From NCBI GenBank assembly GCA_027493775.1, contig JAOSKE010000003.1, positions 395,761 through 459,760 of the forward strand: a DNA stretch of 64,000 bases, given 5' to 3'. Position 1 is the stretch's first letter; each line of letters starts with the position of its first letter. The stretch comes from Kiritimatiellia bacterium. GTDB lineage: Bacteria > Verrucomicrobiota > Kiritimatiellia > CAIVKH01. Below are positions 1 to 9,799 of this stretch, in pieces. The translations under genes and the position numbers were made by a program. Below the pieces are notes generated by a model. That model made no database searches, was not told the origin of the DNA, and saw only the letters and a list, made by a program, of their open reading frames with translations.

Positions 1-276
1 AGGGATGAGGGCTGTAACCGCTATTTGTGTGGCCTTCGTCTAAACTCCAAACGCGCGGCGCGTGCGCACGACAAGGTGATGCTTGGCGACAAGGAGGTCG
101 GCGAGGTGACAAGCGGCTCGCTATCGCCGAGTTTGAACACCGCGATTGCCCTCGCCTATGTGGAAGGCGCACAGACGGCAGTCGGGACGCGGCTTGAAAT
201 TGAATCGCGTGGGAGTCGCCTCGCAGCAGAGGTGGTGAAAACCCCGTTTTACTCCGAAGGAAGTGCGCGGTCTTAA
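1..276 (+). CDS. gcvT: Aminomethyltransferase (glycine cleavage T protein), C-terminal fragment cut by window start
   Basis: Frame 1 is open from base 1; 'KEVGEVTSGSLSPSLNTAIALAYV' and 'LEIESRG..AEVVKTPFY' match the GcvT C-terminal barrel domain. Confidence 0.8.
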   Translation, partial: RDEGCNRYLCGLRLNSKRAARAHDKVMLGDKEVGEVTSGSLSPSLNTAIALAYVEGAQTAVGTRLEIESRGSRLAAEVVKTPFYSEGSARS

Positions 277-370
277 GAATAAAATCGCGAATTAGCGCTA
301 GGTTTATTGGGGCAATTTTTGGGCCGTGGCGCTTAATTGCGGAATGCGGCGAGGTTTGATGACCGCGCGT

Positions 371-1316
371 TTAATTTTTATCGGCGCTAAACGAGCCGGT
401 ATAGCTCACAGTTCCCGTGGCGCTGGAGGCGGAGCCAGAGATTTGTCCGACGACGCTGTTGCCAACGCGGCTGCCGGTATAAGTCCGTGTGCCGGTGAGT
501 CCACCCTCGTTGATCGTCGCGGTGAGGGTAAAGCGGTTGTTGTTCAATGTGCCGGCCATGGTGTGGCCTTGGGAAAGGCTATCGCTGTACACGGAGTTGT
601 GCACGTCAATGAGCAGGCTGAAGGAATGGCTCTCGCATGAGGTGGCGGCGCCGTCGCTGGCGCAGGTGGTGACGATGCCAATGTAGGTGCCGTCGGCGGA
701 TGTGGTGTCGCCACTTCCGCCGCTTCCGCTGCCGCCGTTATCGTCGCCCCCTCCCCCGCCACCGCTTTGAGAAATCGCATAAGCGCCGCCGAGGAGGACG
801 ACTGCGCCGCCAGCGATGAGGGCGGGTGTCTTCCAGTTTGCTTTTTCATCCGCTCCATTGCTGCCGGATACGGGAATCACCGGCGCGGGGCCTGCAGGGG
901 CGGGGGGCGGGCGGAGCGGCTATAGCAACGGGACGCTCGGAGGGGCGAGGTTCGCGAAACTTCACTTCGTACCACGGGGTCTCGGTGAGCGCACCGCTGT
1001 CGTCCTGGGCTTCGATGTAGTAGGACACGCTGTCCACGCCGCCAAGGACGTTGGCCTCGATGGAGCCGACGTAGTAGTCCATGCCGGAACTTTTCATCGC
1101 GACGCGGAAGGGCGCGGCGTCGCGGAAGAGGGCGTAGTACAGCGTGACGGACTCCAGTTTGGCCGCGCCTTGGACTTTGGCTTTCAAGGTCAATGGCTGG
1201 CCGCGCAAGGCAAATGGGACGGGGTCATGCGTGATGGCGAGCGACTGCGCCCACGCAGCGGCGCCGCCGGACAAAACGACAAGAGCGAATAGCAATGAAA
1301 AAACACGCAAGCGCAT
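371..1316 (-). CDS. Secreted/membrane protein with E-set-like N-terminus, Pro-rich linker, TM segment and Gly-rich region; frameshifted near 901-907
   Basis: ORFs 846..1316 and 371..880 overlap. Removing one C from the minus-strand C6 run joins them as ...VAIAAPPAPAPAGPAPVIPVSGSNGADEKANWKTPALIAGG... Confidence 0.55.
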
Positions 1317-1471
1317 GAAACATCCTCACCTTCAAAAAATCTCGCTGATTGTGCGCCAGACCGAGGCAGGTTTTCCAGTCGAATCGCGCGGTCTTTTGTT
1401 TTGCACGGCAATCTTGACCGAGCGCGGGTTCCGGCCTAGTGTGAAGTGTTTATCTATTGGAGCACACGCAC

Positions 1472-2856
1472 ATGGCTGAAGTCGCACTTGAAAACGCGCC
1501 CCGCAAAGCGAGGGAATATTACGAGAAGGGCATGGCCTCTTTCGAGCGGGGGAAACTACGACTACGCAATGGATATGTATCTGCTTGCGCTCGATATTGC
1601 TCCGGGGCTGTTCCGTGCGCGGCAGTTTTTGCGCGCGGCGGCGTTGAAGAAGGCGCAGGGCAAGAAGTCGAGTGTGTTCAGCCGCGCGATGGGCGTACTG
1701 GGCGGCTCCGGCGCGATTGTGAAGATTCAGGCGAATATCAAAAAGAAGCCGGAACAGGCGATGCGCGAGGCGGAGGATTTGCTCCGTAAAGACCTTCTGA
1801 ATCCCACGTTCATTAATGTGGCGAGCGAGGCGGCGGTGGCGGCGGGGATGCCAGAGGTGGCCATTTTGAATCTCGAACTCGCGCGCGAGCATATTGCGCG
1901 GGACGCGAAGACGATCGAGTGGCTGGCGGAGCTTTATACCGATGTGAACCGAATGCACGATGCGCGCCTCATGTACGAGGAGCTGGTGCGCCTGAAGCCG
2001 AACGACCCGATGGCGGTGAAGAAGCTCAAGGACGCGACGGCGCTGGATACGATGCAGCGTGGCAAGTGGAATGAGGCGACGTCCTATCGCGACATTATGA
2101 AGGACAGCAAGCAGGCGACGCTGCTTGAGCAGCAGTCCAAGGCGGTGAAGACGGCGCAGGACATTGACGCGCTGATCGAGGAAACGCGCCGCAAGATGGA
2201 GGCGGAACCTGCGAACATCAATTACAAGCGCTCGCTCGCGGAGTTGATGACGAAGGCGGAGCGCTATGACGAGGCGCTCGCCGTTCTTGAGCAGGCGCAA
2301 CAGGCCAGCGGTGGCGCGGATCCGCAAATTGCGCGGCTGGCGAGTCAGATCAAACTGGATCAGATTGACAAGGCCATCGAGACGTTCAAGGCCGCGGGCA
2401 ATGAGGCGGGGCTGGAAGAGAAGCGCCGGGAGCGCGCGGACTTTTTTGTTCAAGGACGCGGCAGACCGCGTACACCGCTATCCGAACGATTTGCAGTTCA
2501 AATACGAGTACGGCGTGCTGCTCTTTGAGCGCGGCATGACGAACGAGGCCATTCAACAGTTCCAGCGGTCGCAGCAGAATCCGCAGCGCCGCATCCGTTC
2601 GCTCTATTACATGGCGCTTTGTTTCAAGGCGAAGCAGCAGCTTGATATTGCGGCGGAACAGTTGGAGCGCGCGGCGAGCGAGCTGCAAATTCTCGACGAC
2701 ACAAAGAAGGACATCATTTACGAGTTGGGTTCCGTGTACGAGGTCATGGGCGAGAACGCGAAGGCGGAAGACCTGTTCAAGGAAATCTACGCGGTGGACA
2801 TCGGCTACCGCGATGTCGCGGCGAAGATCGAAAAGAGCTACAAGAAGCAAACCTGA
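1472..2856 (+). CDS. TPR-repeat protein; two homopolymer frameshifts (about 1548 and 2442)
   Basis: ORFs 1457..1789, 1446..2528 and 2266..2856 join into one TPR protein (ERGNYDYAMDMYLLALDIAPG... ; RADFLFKDAADRVHRYPNDLQFKYEYGVLLFERG) when one base is removed from G5 and from T6. Confidence 0.75.
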
Positions 2857-3794
2857 TGCGCACACGTTTGAACTGGTTGGAGGTTGCCGCGCTGTGCACC
2901 GCGCTGCTCTCCCCCCTTTTCACGGCGAACGCTCAACCTTGGCCCCGTCCGCCGCCGCCGAACAAAGACGAATTTTCCGTGATGGAATACAACCTCTGGC
3001 GCTTCAGCTACGAGGATCGGGATCGGGACGGGCAAAAGGACAACTTCAAGCCGGAAGACCAGATCGCCGCGCTGATCACCACCATCACCAACGCGAATCC
3101 CGACATCTTGGCCATTGAAGAAATCGGCGACGGCGATTCTTTCGAGATTCTCAAGACCCGTTTAAACGCCGCCGGGATGGGCTATACCGATTTCGAATAT
3201 TTCGTGGTGACAAACGCGACGATCGGGCTGGGGTCCTGTCGCGCTTCCCCATCGTGGCGCGCAATAATATCACGAACGAATCCTACTCGATTGGCACAGA
3301 AAAAGGTGCCCGTCTCTCGCGGCTATTTGTGTGTGGATATCCAAGTCAACCCGAACTACACGTTCCGCCTTTTCGTCGCCCACCTGAAATCAAAGCTCTA
3401 CACTCCGCTCGGCCAAACAGAAATGCGGAGGAACGAAGCGCGTTTGCTCAACAAGCACGTGCGCCGCGCGGTGAACCACAACAAAGACTTAAACATTCTC
3501 GTGGTGGGCGATATGAACGACACGATTACTTCTGCGCCGCTGCGCGATTTGATCGGCGTCCCCAAGTACCTGAACGATCTGCGCCCGACCGATTTTGTGG
3601 GCGATGTTTGGACGCACGACTGGGCCTATCAGGAGCAATATTCGCGCATCAACTATGTGTTTGCGAACGATGCGATGCTTCCTGAAGTCGTCGCGGAAAA
3701 GTGCTACATCCCGCGCGAGCCGCTGGCGAAGGTTGCGTCCGACCATCGGCCGATCTTCACGGTTTTCAAGGCTTACGACCGGAAGTCGGAATGA
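2856..3794 (+). CDS. Endonuclease/exonuclease/phosphatase family protein (secreted)
   Basis: Signal peptide, then 'VMEYNLWRFS', 'AIEEIGD', 'VVGDMNDT', 'SDHRPIF', all EEP family motifs. An internal ~70 bp stretch reads in another frame. Confidence 0.8.
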   Translation: MRTRLNWLEVAALCTALLSPLFTANAQPWPRPPPPNKDEFSVMEYNLWRFSYEDRDRDGQKDNFKPEDQIAALITTITNANPDILAIEEIGDGDSFEILKTRLNAAGMGYTDFEYFVVTNATIGLGSCRASPSWRAIISRTNPTRLAQKKVPVSRGYLCVDIQVNPNYTFRLFVAHLKSKLYTPLGQTEMRRNEARLLNKHVRRAVNHNKDLNILVVGDMNDTITSAPLRDLIGVPKYLNDLRPTDFVGDVWTHDWAYQEQYSRINYVFANDAMLPEVVAEKCYIPREPLAKVASDHRPIFTVFKAYDRKSE

Positions 3795-4116
3795 CTTCGA
3801 GCCGATAGAAGCGGGGCTGTTGCGCGGGGACTGCGTCGTGGACGGTGATGGCCGCGCCGGTGCCTCGAACCATTGAGGCGTTGGGCAACGGCTGCCAGCG
3901 CGTGGCGGAAGAGCGGCTGTCGGAATACAACACCATGTAGTTCATTCCCCGTCGGCTTTTCCAACTGAGAACGGTTTCATCTTGGCCGCGCGCGACCATC
4001 AGCACGGTGTCGTCCAACGGCTTTTCCACCTCGCGCACCATGAGGGCCTGACAGCCCGACAGGGCGAGGGCCGCCACCAATAAAGCGCTGCTCATCAGTT
4101 GGCGAAGGGGTTTCAC
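3766..4116 (-). CDS. Putative lipoprotein of unknown function
   Basis: N-terminus MKPLRQLMSSALLVAALALSGC with a lipobox-like LSGC. Confidence 0.6.
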   Translation of the reverse strand: MKPLRQLMSSALLVAALALSGCQALMVREVEKPLDDTVLMVARGQDETVLSWKSRRGMNYMVLYSDSRSSATRWQPLPNASMVRGTGAAITVHDAVPAQQPRFYRLEVIPTSGRKP

Positions 4117-4158
4117 GGAAATTTATGTGCGGCCGGCACGGATCGCCGAAGAAGGTGG

Positions 4159-4770
4159 TCAGTCGTCCATGTTGACGTCGGTCACGGGCGCCGGTTCCGG
4201 CTCCGAGCCGGACTCCAACAATGTGCCGAGCGGACGCGGACGATCAGGAAGCGGCCCGGCCTGATCATACCAACTGGAGCTGCGACGCGCCGCCGCTTCA
4301 TCCTCCAGCGAAAGATTGTAGCGTTTGGCAAACCACTGCCATTCGGACGTGCGCCAGTTCAGGATGCGCCCGAACTCATTCACCAGACCGCTGGTGTTCA
4401 AATCGGTGATCCGCTCAACGCGCGGAGACCAGGAGGAAGCGTCCACGAGCGACTGCGGCAAAATATCGCGGCCGCCGATCAAAATCGTGCGATCCGGGAC
4501 GCGCTGCAAGAAGCTGACTTCGCGGTAGTCCTTCATCGAGACCGGCACCCATTCGCTGCCATTCCATGCGTGCAAGGTCGGCTCCTCCGAGGTCGCCTCG
4601 CCCTGATAGGAGACCAGCACCGAAGGGGTGCGCTGAAGAACGTCCTGCGCGAATTGAATCACCGAATAGCGCGCCGGCGCGACGATTAATGTGAACGCCT
4701 GTGCCGTGACGGAGAATAAAAAGAGCGCCGCCACCAGCAGTCCACCCACTCTTTGAAAAAGCTTGTTCAT
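4159..4770 (-). CDS. Secreted hypothetical protein
   Basis: 203 aa ORF with an N-terminal signal peptide (LLVAALFLFSVTAQA). Confidence 0.55.
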   Translation of the reverse strand: MNKLFQRVGGLLVAALFLFSVTAQAFTLIVAPARYSVIQFAQDVLQRTPSVLVSYQGEATSEEPTLHAWNGSEWVPVSMKDYREVSFLQRVPDRTILIGGRDILPQSLVDASSWSPRVERITDLNTSGLVNEFGRILNWRTSEWQWFAKRYNLSLEDEAAARRSSSWYDQAGPLPDRPRPLGTLLESGSEPEPAPVTDVNMDD

Positions 4771-4850
4771 TGATAGTTTCCTTTTCGCAGACGTGACAGT
4801 AGCACGAGGCCCCCAAAAAATTCAAGTCATGGACGCAAGAACTCATCACA

Positions 4851-4896
4851 TTGCAAAACGGGAGAACCGACGTATAGTGAAAGGATAACAAAGGAG
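4851..4896 (+). promoter_or_regulatory. Candidate sigma70-type promoter and SD upstream of tpx
   Basis: TTGCAA (4851-4856), 16 bp spacer, TATAGT (4873-4878); AAGGAG at 4891-4896 precedes ATG at 4903. Confidence 0.35.
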
Positions 4897-4902
4897 ATTC
4901 TT

Positions 4903-5409
4903 ATGGCTTCAATTACATTCAGGGGCACCCCCATTCACACAGTAGGCAACCTGCCTGCCAAGGGGTCAAAGTGCCCGGACTTCAAACTCACCGCCGACGA
5001 TCTTTCGGACGTGACCCTCGAACAATTCGCGGGAAAGAAAAAGATCATCAGCATCGTGCCGAGCCTCGACACGGGGGTCTGCCAGGTATCCGCGCGCCGT
5101 TTCAATGCCGAGGTGGGCAAACATACGGATACGGTTCTGTTGAACATTTCGGCGGATTTGCCGTTTGCACAAAAGCGCTTCTGCGACTCTGAAAAGCTCG
5201 GCCACATCACCAACCTTTCCACGATGCGCTCGCCGAATTTCGGAACAACATTCGGCGTCCGTATTGAAGACGGGCCGCTCGCGGGGCTCATGAGCCGCGC
5301 CGTATTGGTGCTCAGCGCCGACAACACGATTGTGTACACACAGCAGGTGCCGGAGATCGGGCAGGAGCCGGATTACGACACCGCGCTGGCCGCGCTCGCA
5401 AAAGCGTAG
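4903..5409 (+). CDS. tpx: Thiol peroxidase (Tpx)
   Basis: 'FRGTPIHTVGNLP..G', 'SIVPSLDTGVCQVSARRFN', 'SADLPFAQKRFC' are characteristic of atypical 2-Cys Tpx. Confidence 0.95.
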   Translation: MASITFRGTPIHTVGNLPAKGSKCPDFKLTADDLSDVTLEQFAGKKKIISIVPSLDTGVCQVSARRFNAEVGKHTDTVLLNISADLPFAQKRFCDSEKLGHITNLSTMRSPNFGTTFGVRIEDGPLAGLMSRAVLVLSADNTIVYTQQVPEIGQEPDYDTALAALAKA

Positions 5410-5460
5410 TCGCTCGGGCTGATTGCCGCGCCACAACGGTCAAATCGGCAAGATTGAATT

Positions 5461-5497
5461 ACTCCGTCCGGCATCAACCGGACGGAGTATTTTTTTT
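5461..5497 (+). terminator. Rho-independent terminator after tpx
   Basis: ACTCCGTCCGG-catcaa-CCGGACGGAGT, an 11-bp perfect stem followed by A and T8. Confidence 0.9.
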
Positions 5498-5567
5498 GGC
5501 GCGCGCCGCAATGGCGGGAAGTCCTTGACGTGCGCGCGCAGAGCGGCGATACCGTCCGCCTTTTGCC

Positions 5568-7190
5568 ATGTCCTCACGCTCCATCTCAGAAGAAATCGCG
5601 CGACGCCGCACCTTTGCGATCATTTCGCACCCCGACGCCGGCAAGACGACGCTGACCGAAAAGCTCCTGCTCTACGGCGGCGCACTGCACCTCGCCGGTT
5701 CAGTCCGTGCGCGAAAGAATCAACGCGCGGCGACGTCCGACTGGATGGAACTCGAAAAAGAGCGCGGCATTTCCATCACCTCCACCGTCCTTCAATTCGA
5801 GTATGAAGGACACTGCATCAACCTGCTCGACACCCCCGGTCACAAGGACTTCAGCGAAGACACCTACCGCGTGCTCACCGCCGTGGACAGCGTCATCATG
5901 GTCATTGACGCCGCAAAGGGCATCGAGGAGCGCACCAAAAAACTTTTTGAAATCTGTCGCCTGCGCCACATCCCGATCTTCACATTCATCAATAAAATGG
6001 ACCGGCCAGCCCAAGAGGGCCTCGCGCTCCTCGACGAACTGGAAAAAGTCCTGGGCATCGGCGCATTCCCCGTAACGTGGGCGTTGGGCAGCGGACAGGA
6101 CTTCAAGGGGGTGTATGACCGCCTCAGCCACCAGCTCTTTCGTTTCGAGCGCACCGTCGGCGGCGCCTACCGCGCGCCATTCAAAGTCAGCGGGCCGGAC
6201 GATCCGGGGCTACGCGACTCCATGGATCCCGCGCTCTACGACACGTGGAGACAGGAAATCGAGATGCTCTCTGTCGCTGGCGAACAATTTGATCGCGACG
6301 CGGTAATGACCGGCAAGATCACACCCGTATTCTTCGGAAGCGCCGTTACAAACTTCGGCGTTCAATTACTGCTCGATTACTTCATCAAATACGGCGCACC
6401 ACCCGCGCCTCGACCCTCCAATGGCGCGATGATTTCCCCGGAGCAGGACACGTTCTCCGCGTTTGTTTTCAAGGTGCAGGCGAACATGAACCCGCGCCAT
6501 CGCGACACCATCGCATTCATTCGCGTGTGCAGCGGCGTCTTCGAGAAGGACATGATGGTGCTCGACCCGGAGTCGGGGAAATCCATCCGCCTCGCCTACC
6601 CGCAAAAGTTATTCGGCACAGAGCGCGAGAGCATTGAGACCGCCTACCCCGGCGACATCGTTGGACTCGTCGCCCACCGCTCCTTCCGCATTGGCGACAC
6701 CCTCACCACCCAACCGGGGCTGCAGTACAGGGAAATTCCACGCTTCCCGCCCGAAGTCTTTGCGACGCTCAGCAATCCCAACACCTCGAAATTCAAACAA
6801 TACAAGCAGGGCTTGGAGCAGATGCTTGCCGAAGGGGTCATCCAGCAATTCAAACCGCTCAATTCCGTCACCAACGCGGTGCTTCTCGGCGCCGTCGGGC
6901 AGCTTCAATTCGAAGTCCTCGTCTATCGAATGCAAACCGAATACGGCGCGGACACGCGACTGGAGCCCGCGCCCTACAAGGAAGTCCGCTGGTTCGATCC
7001 CTCGGTAGATCGCGCCGCACTGCAAGACGAATATCTCGGCTCCGGCGTTGCCCTTGCCGAAGACATTGAGGGCGATTTAGTCATTCTATTCCCTGAAAAA
7101 TGGAGCCTTGATTATTTCATCCAGAAGCACCCCAAGCTCACGCTCCACACCACCTCCCCCACCCCCCAAGGGGCCAGCGCTCAGTATTGA
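5568..7190 (+). CDS. prfC: Peptide chain release factor 3
   Basis: GTPase motifs 'ISHPDAGKTTLTEKLL', 'NLLDTPGHKDFSEDTYR', 'FINKMDR'; full-length RF3 alignment by eye. Confidence 0.95.
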   Translation: MSSRSISEEIARRRTFAIISHPDAGKTTLTEKLLLYGGALHLAGSVRARKNQRAATSDWMELEKERGISITSTVLQFEYEGHCINLLDTPGHKDFSEDTYRVLTAVDSVIMVIDAAKGIEERTKKLFEICRLRHIPIFTFINKMDRPAQEGLALLDELEKVLGIGAFPVTWALGSGQDFKGVYDRLSHQLFRFERTVGGAYRAPFKVSGPDDPGLRDSMDPALYDTWRQEIEMLSVAGEQFDRDAVMTGKITPVFFGSAVTNFGVQLLLDYFIKYGAPPAPRPSNGAMISPEQDTFSAFVFKVQANMNPRHRDTIAFIRVCSGVFEKDMMVLDPESGKSIRLAYPQKLFGTERESIETAYPGDIVGLVAHRSFRIGDTLTTQPGLQYREIPRFPPEVFATLSNPNTSKFKQYKQGLEQMLAEGVIQQFKPLNSVTNAVLLGAVGQLQFEVLVYRMQTEYGADTRLEPAPYKEVRWFDPSVDRAALQDEYLGSGVALAEDIEGDLVILFPEKWSLDYFIQKHPKLTLHTTSPTPQGASAQY

Positions 7191-7271
7191 TGATTTTCGA
7201 GACCCTCGCGCTTCTGCCCTGCGGCTTTAATGCCGTTGTTCAAATCTGCGCGGGCGCCGCGGGCTTAACAA

Positions 7272-7286
7272 TTCCAAGGATTGGAA
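7272..7286. repeat. Solitary copy of the TTCCAA-N3-TTGGAA palindrome
   Basis: ttccaa gga ttggaa in the prfC to yedK-like intergenic region. Confidence 0.7.
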
Positions 7287-7501
7287 ATTCTCGATGAATT
7301 CATCCCGCCTTGGCGGGATTGGCGCGAATTTGCAGAAATATTCAGACGCGAAGTTTAGGGAAACCCTCCCCATCAACCCGTCAACTCATCAACCGCATTC
7401 TTCCGCACCCTTCCGCATAAAATCAATCGGCCCCTGTCATCCAGATCAATTCGCGTCCATTCGCGGTTCCAACCCACAAAAAATTACGCTAACTTCTTCC
7501 T

Positions 7502-8212
7502 ATGTGCGGACGTTTTTCATTGAAGGCATCAGAGGTGAAGAAAATCGCCGAACGCTTCGCCGCCAAACCGGGCCAAGGTTTTTCTTGCGAACTGAAACCG
7601 CGCTACAACATCGCCCCCTCGCAACAAGTCCTTGTCGTTAAATCGGACGGAACAAACCGCGAGCTTGTGCAGATGAAGTGGGGTCTCATTCCGCATTGGG
7701 CCAAAGCCCCCGCCATCGGCAACCGGCTCATCAATGCCCGTGCAGAAACACTGAACGATAAACCCGCATACCGCGACCCGTTCAACCTGCGTCGCTGCCT
7801 TGTACCCTGCGACACCTTTTATGAATGGAAAGCCCTCGGCTCAGGCCGACAACCCGTTGCCTTTTCACTCGCAGACGATGCGTTGTTCGCCCTCGCCGCA
7901 CTTTGGGACGCTTGGATAAATCCCGAAACTAGGGAGCGGGTCGAGAGCGTCGTGCTGATCACCACCGCACCCAACGAACTCGTTTCCACCGTCCACAACC
8001 GAATGCCCGTCATCCTCCAACCAAACGACGAGGAACTCTGGCTCACCGGCGCCCCATCCGCCGCCGCGAATTTGTTGAAGCCCTATCCAGGCGAGATGAA
8101 AGCGAAGGAAGTCAGCCAGCGCCTCAACAGCGCCGCGTACGACGGCCCAGACCTCCTCCTGCCGCCCACTTCCGATCTTCCACTATTCGGCAATACTTCA
8201 CCCCGTCCATAA
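7502..8212 (+). CDS. yedK: SOS response-associated peptidase (HMCES/YedK family)
   Basis: Starts 'MCGRFSL' with catalytic Cys2; 'NARAETL', 'RRCLVPCDTFYEWK' motifs. Confidence 0.9.
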   Translation: MCGRFSLKASEVKKIAERFAAKPGQGFSCELKPRYNIAPSQQVLVVKSDGTNRELVQMKWGLIPHWAKAPAIGNRLINARAETLNDKPAYRDPFNLRRCLVPCDTFYEWKALGSGRQPVAFSLADDALFALAALWDAWINPETRERVESVVLITTAPNELVSTVHNRMPVILQPNDEELWLTGAPSAAANLLKPYPGEMKAKEVSQRLNSAAYDGPDLLLPPTSDLPLFGNTSPRP

Positions 8213-8274
8213 CCCCCGCGAATTTCCGCGAATTGGTTTTTGGGGGAAACGCCAAACGCTCAATCTTGCCCACT

Positions 8275-8330
8275 GTAGCCGCCCGCGCTGAGGGCGGTCT
8301 TAAAACTCCGCGGTCAACGCCCGCGGCTAC
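8275..8330. repeat. Compound inverted-repeat element (two hairpins inside GTAGCCG...CGGCTAC ends)
   Basis: GTAGCCG/CGGCTAC termini enclose CCGCCC-gcgctga-GGGCGG and CCGCGG-tcaacgc-CCGCGG. Confidence 0.6.
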
Positions 8331-8379
8331 AAACCGATGGGGGGCTCTTTGGGGGCTTTTGTGGGGTGTGTGCAGGGAT

Positions 8380-8940
8380 TTATTCGATGCCCAGGCGGTT
8401 TTTTGTTTCCTGACTCAGTCGTTTTAGGCGCTTTGAAAGCGCGAAGCGTTTGGCCGCGGACATTCGATCAATAAAAAGGACGCCGTTAAGGTGATCCACT
8501 TCGTGCTGAATCACACGCGCGAGGAAATCAACGATGACTCGTTCATGCGCTTCACCTTTTTCATCGAGATAGCACAGTTTGATTTCAAGCGGACGGTCAA
8601 TATTTCCTCGGATATCCGGGAAGCTCAGGCATCCCTCTTCGTGTGAGTCTGTTTTGCGTCCGGACTCCACAATTTGTGGGTTGAACAAAATCATCGGCAT
8701 AGCCACGTCGGGGTTGAAACGATTTCCCTCCTCGTCCACGTCATAATCCATCGGGAGATCAATTACGCACAGTGCCACGGAGCGCCCGATTTGCGGAGCG
8801 GCCAAACCGATGCCCTTTTCTTCGCGCATCGTCTCGATCATATCGTCGGCCAGTGCGCACAATTCGTCCGTTATCGCCGCGACGGGTTTCGTCTGTTCCC
8901 GGAGCACGGGGTCGCCATAAAAATGCATATCCAGTTTCAT
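8380..8940 (-). CDS. def: Peptide deformylase
   Basis: 'GIGLAAPQIG', 'EEGCLSFPDI', 'QHEVDHLNGVLFIDR', the three deformylase motifs. Confidence 0.95.
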   Translation of the reverse strand: MKLDMHFYGDPVLREQTKPVAAITDELCALADDMIETMREEKGIGLAAPQIGRSVALCVIDLPMDYDVDEEGNRFNPDVAMPMILFNPQIVESGRKTDSHEEGCLSFPDIRGNIDRPLEIKLCYLDEKGEAHERVIVDFLARVIQHEVDHLNGVLFIDRMSAAKRFALSKRLKRLSQETKNRLGIE

Positions 8941-9031
8941 CGGGCGATGAGTATATCGCGGCGGGAGTTTGGGTACAATAAAGCAGAGCACTTGCTCCCG
9001 AGGGCGGGTTCAACATAGAGTGGCGGCTTGC

Positions 9032-9799
9032 ATGAACGACTACCTGGTCATCATTCCAACGTATAACGAAGTGGAGAATGTGCGGGAGATTGCACTTGCT
9101 GTGCATCAGTCCGCGCCGTGGGCGGATATTCTCTTTGTGGACGACGGGTCGCCCGATGGCACGGGGCGGGTGCTGGATTCGATGGCGGAGACGGAGCAGC
9201 GGGTTCATGTGTTGCACCGCACGCAGAAGCAGGGTCTGGGGCGCGCATATATCGCGGGTTTCAAGTGGGCGCTGGCGCGGAACTACGAATTTATTGGGGA
9301 GATGGATTGCGACTTTTCGCATAATCCAAACGATATTCCAAAGTTTCGCGACGCAGCCCAAAATGCCGATCTCGTTCTCGGTACCCGCTACAAGGGTGGA
9401 ATCCGCGTTATCAACTGGCCGCTGGGACGGCTGATTTTGAGCATGGGCGCGGGGATGTATGTGAAGCTGGTGACGGGGATGCCGTTCAGCGATCCGACCG
9501 GCGGCTTCAAATGTTTTCGGCGCCCGGTGCTCGAATCCATTGATCTCGACCGAATCAAGTCCAACGGCTACTCGTTCCAGATTGAAATGACGCACACCGC
9601 ATGGCAGCTCGGCTTCCGTGTCGTGGAGGTTCCGATCACGTTTGAAGAGCGGCGCTCCGGCGCATCGAAAATGAGCGGCGCAATTGTGAAAGAGGCGCTG
9701 TGGATGGTGTGGAAGCTGTTCTTGCGCTGCAACCTACGCCGCAGGCCCCCTGCCCAACCGCACGAACGCAGTATCGTTGCAAAGGCAGGGTCGGCATGA
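9032..9799 (+). CDS. Polyprenol monophosphomannose synthase-type GT2 glycosyltransferase
   Basis: 'VIIPTYNEVENV', 'LFVDDGSPDGTG', 'GEMDCDFSHNP', 'DPTGGFKCFRRPVLE'. Confidence 0.85.
   Translation: MNDYLVIIPTYNEVENVREIALAVHQSAPWADILFVDDGSPDGTGRVLDSMAETEQRVHVLHRTQKQGLGRAYIAGFKWALARNYEFIGEMDCDFSHNPNDIPKFRDAAQNADLVLGTRYKGGIRVINWPLGRLILSMGAGMYVKLVTGMPFSDPTGGFKCFRRPVLESIDLDRIKSNGYSFQIEMTHTAWQLGFRVVEVPITFEERRSGASKMSGAIVKEALWMVWKLFLRCNLRRRPPAQPHERSIVAKAGSA

Noticed and set aside
1332-2453. 373-aa minus-strand ORF
   Set aside because: Antisense to the TPR gene, with biased Arg/Leu composition and no recognisable domain; shadow ORF.
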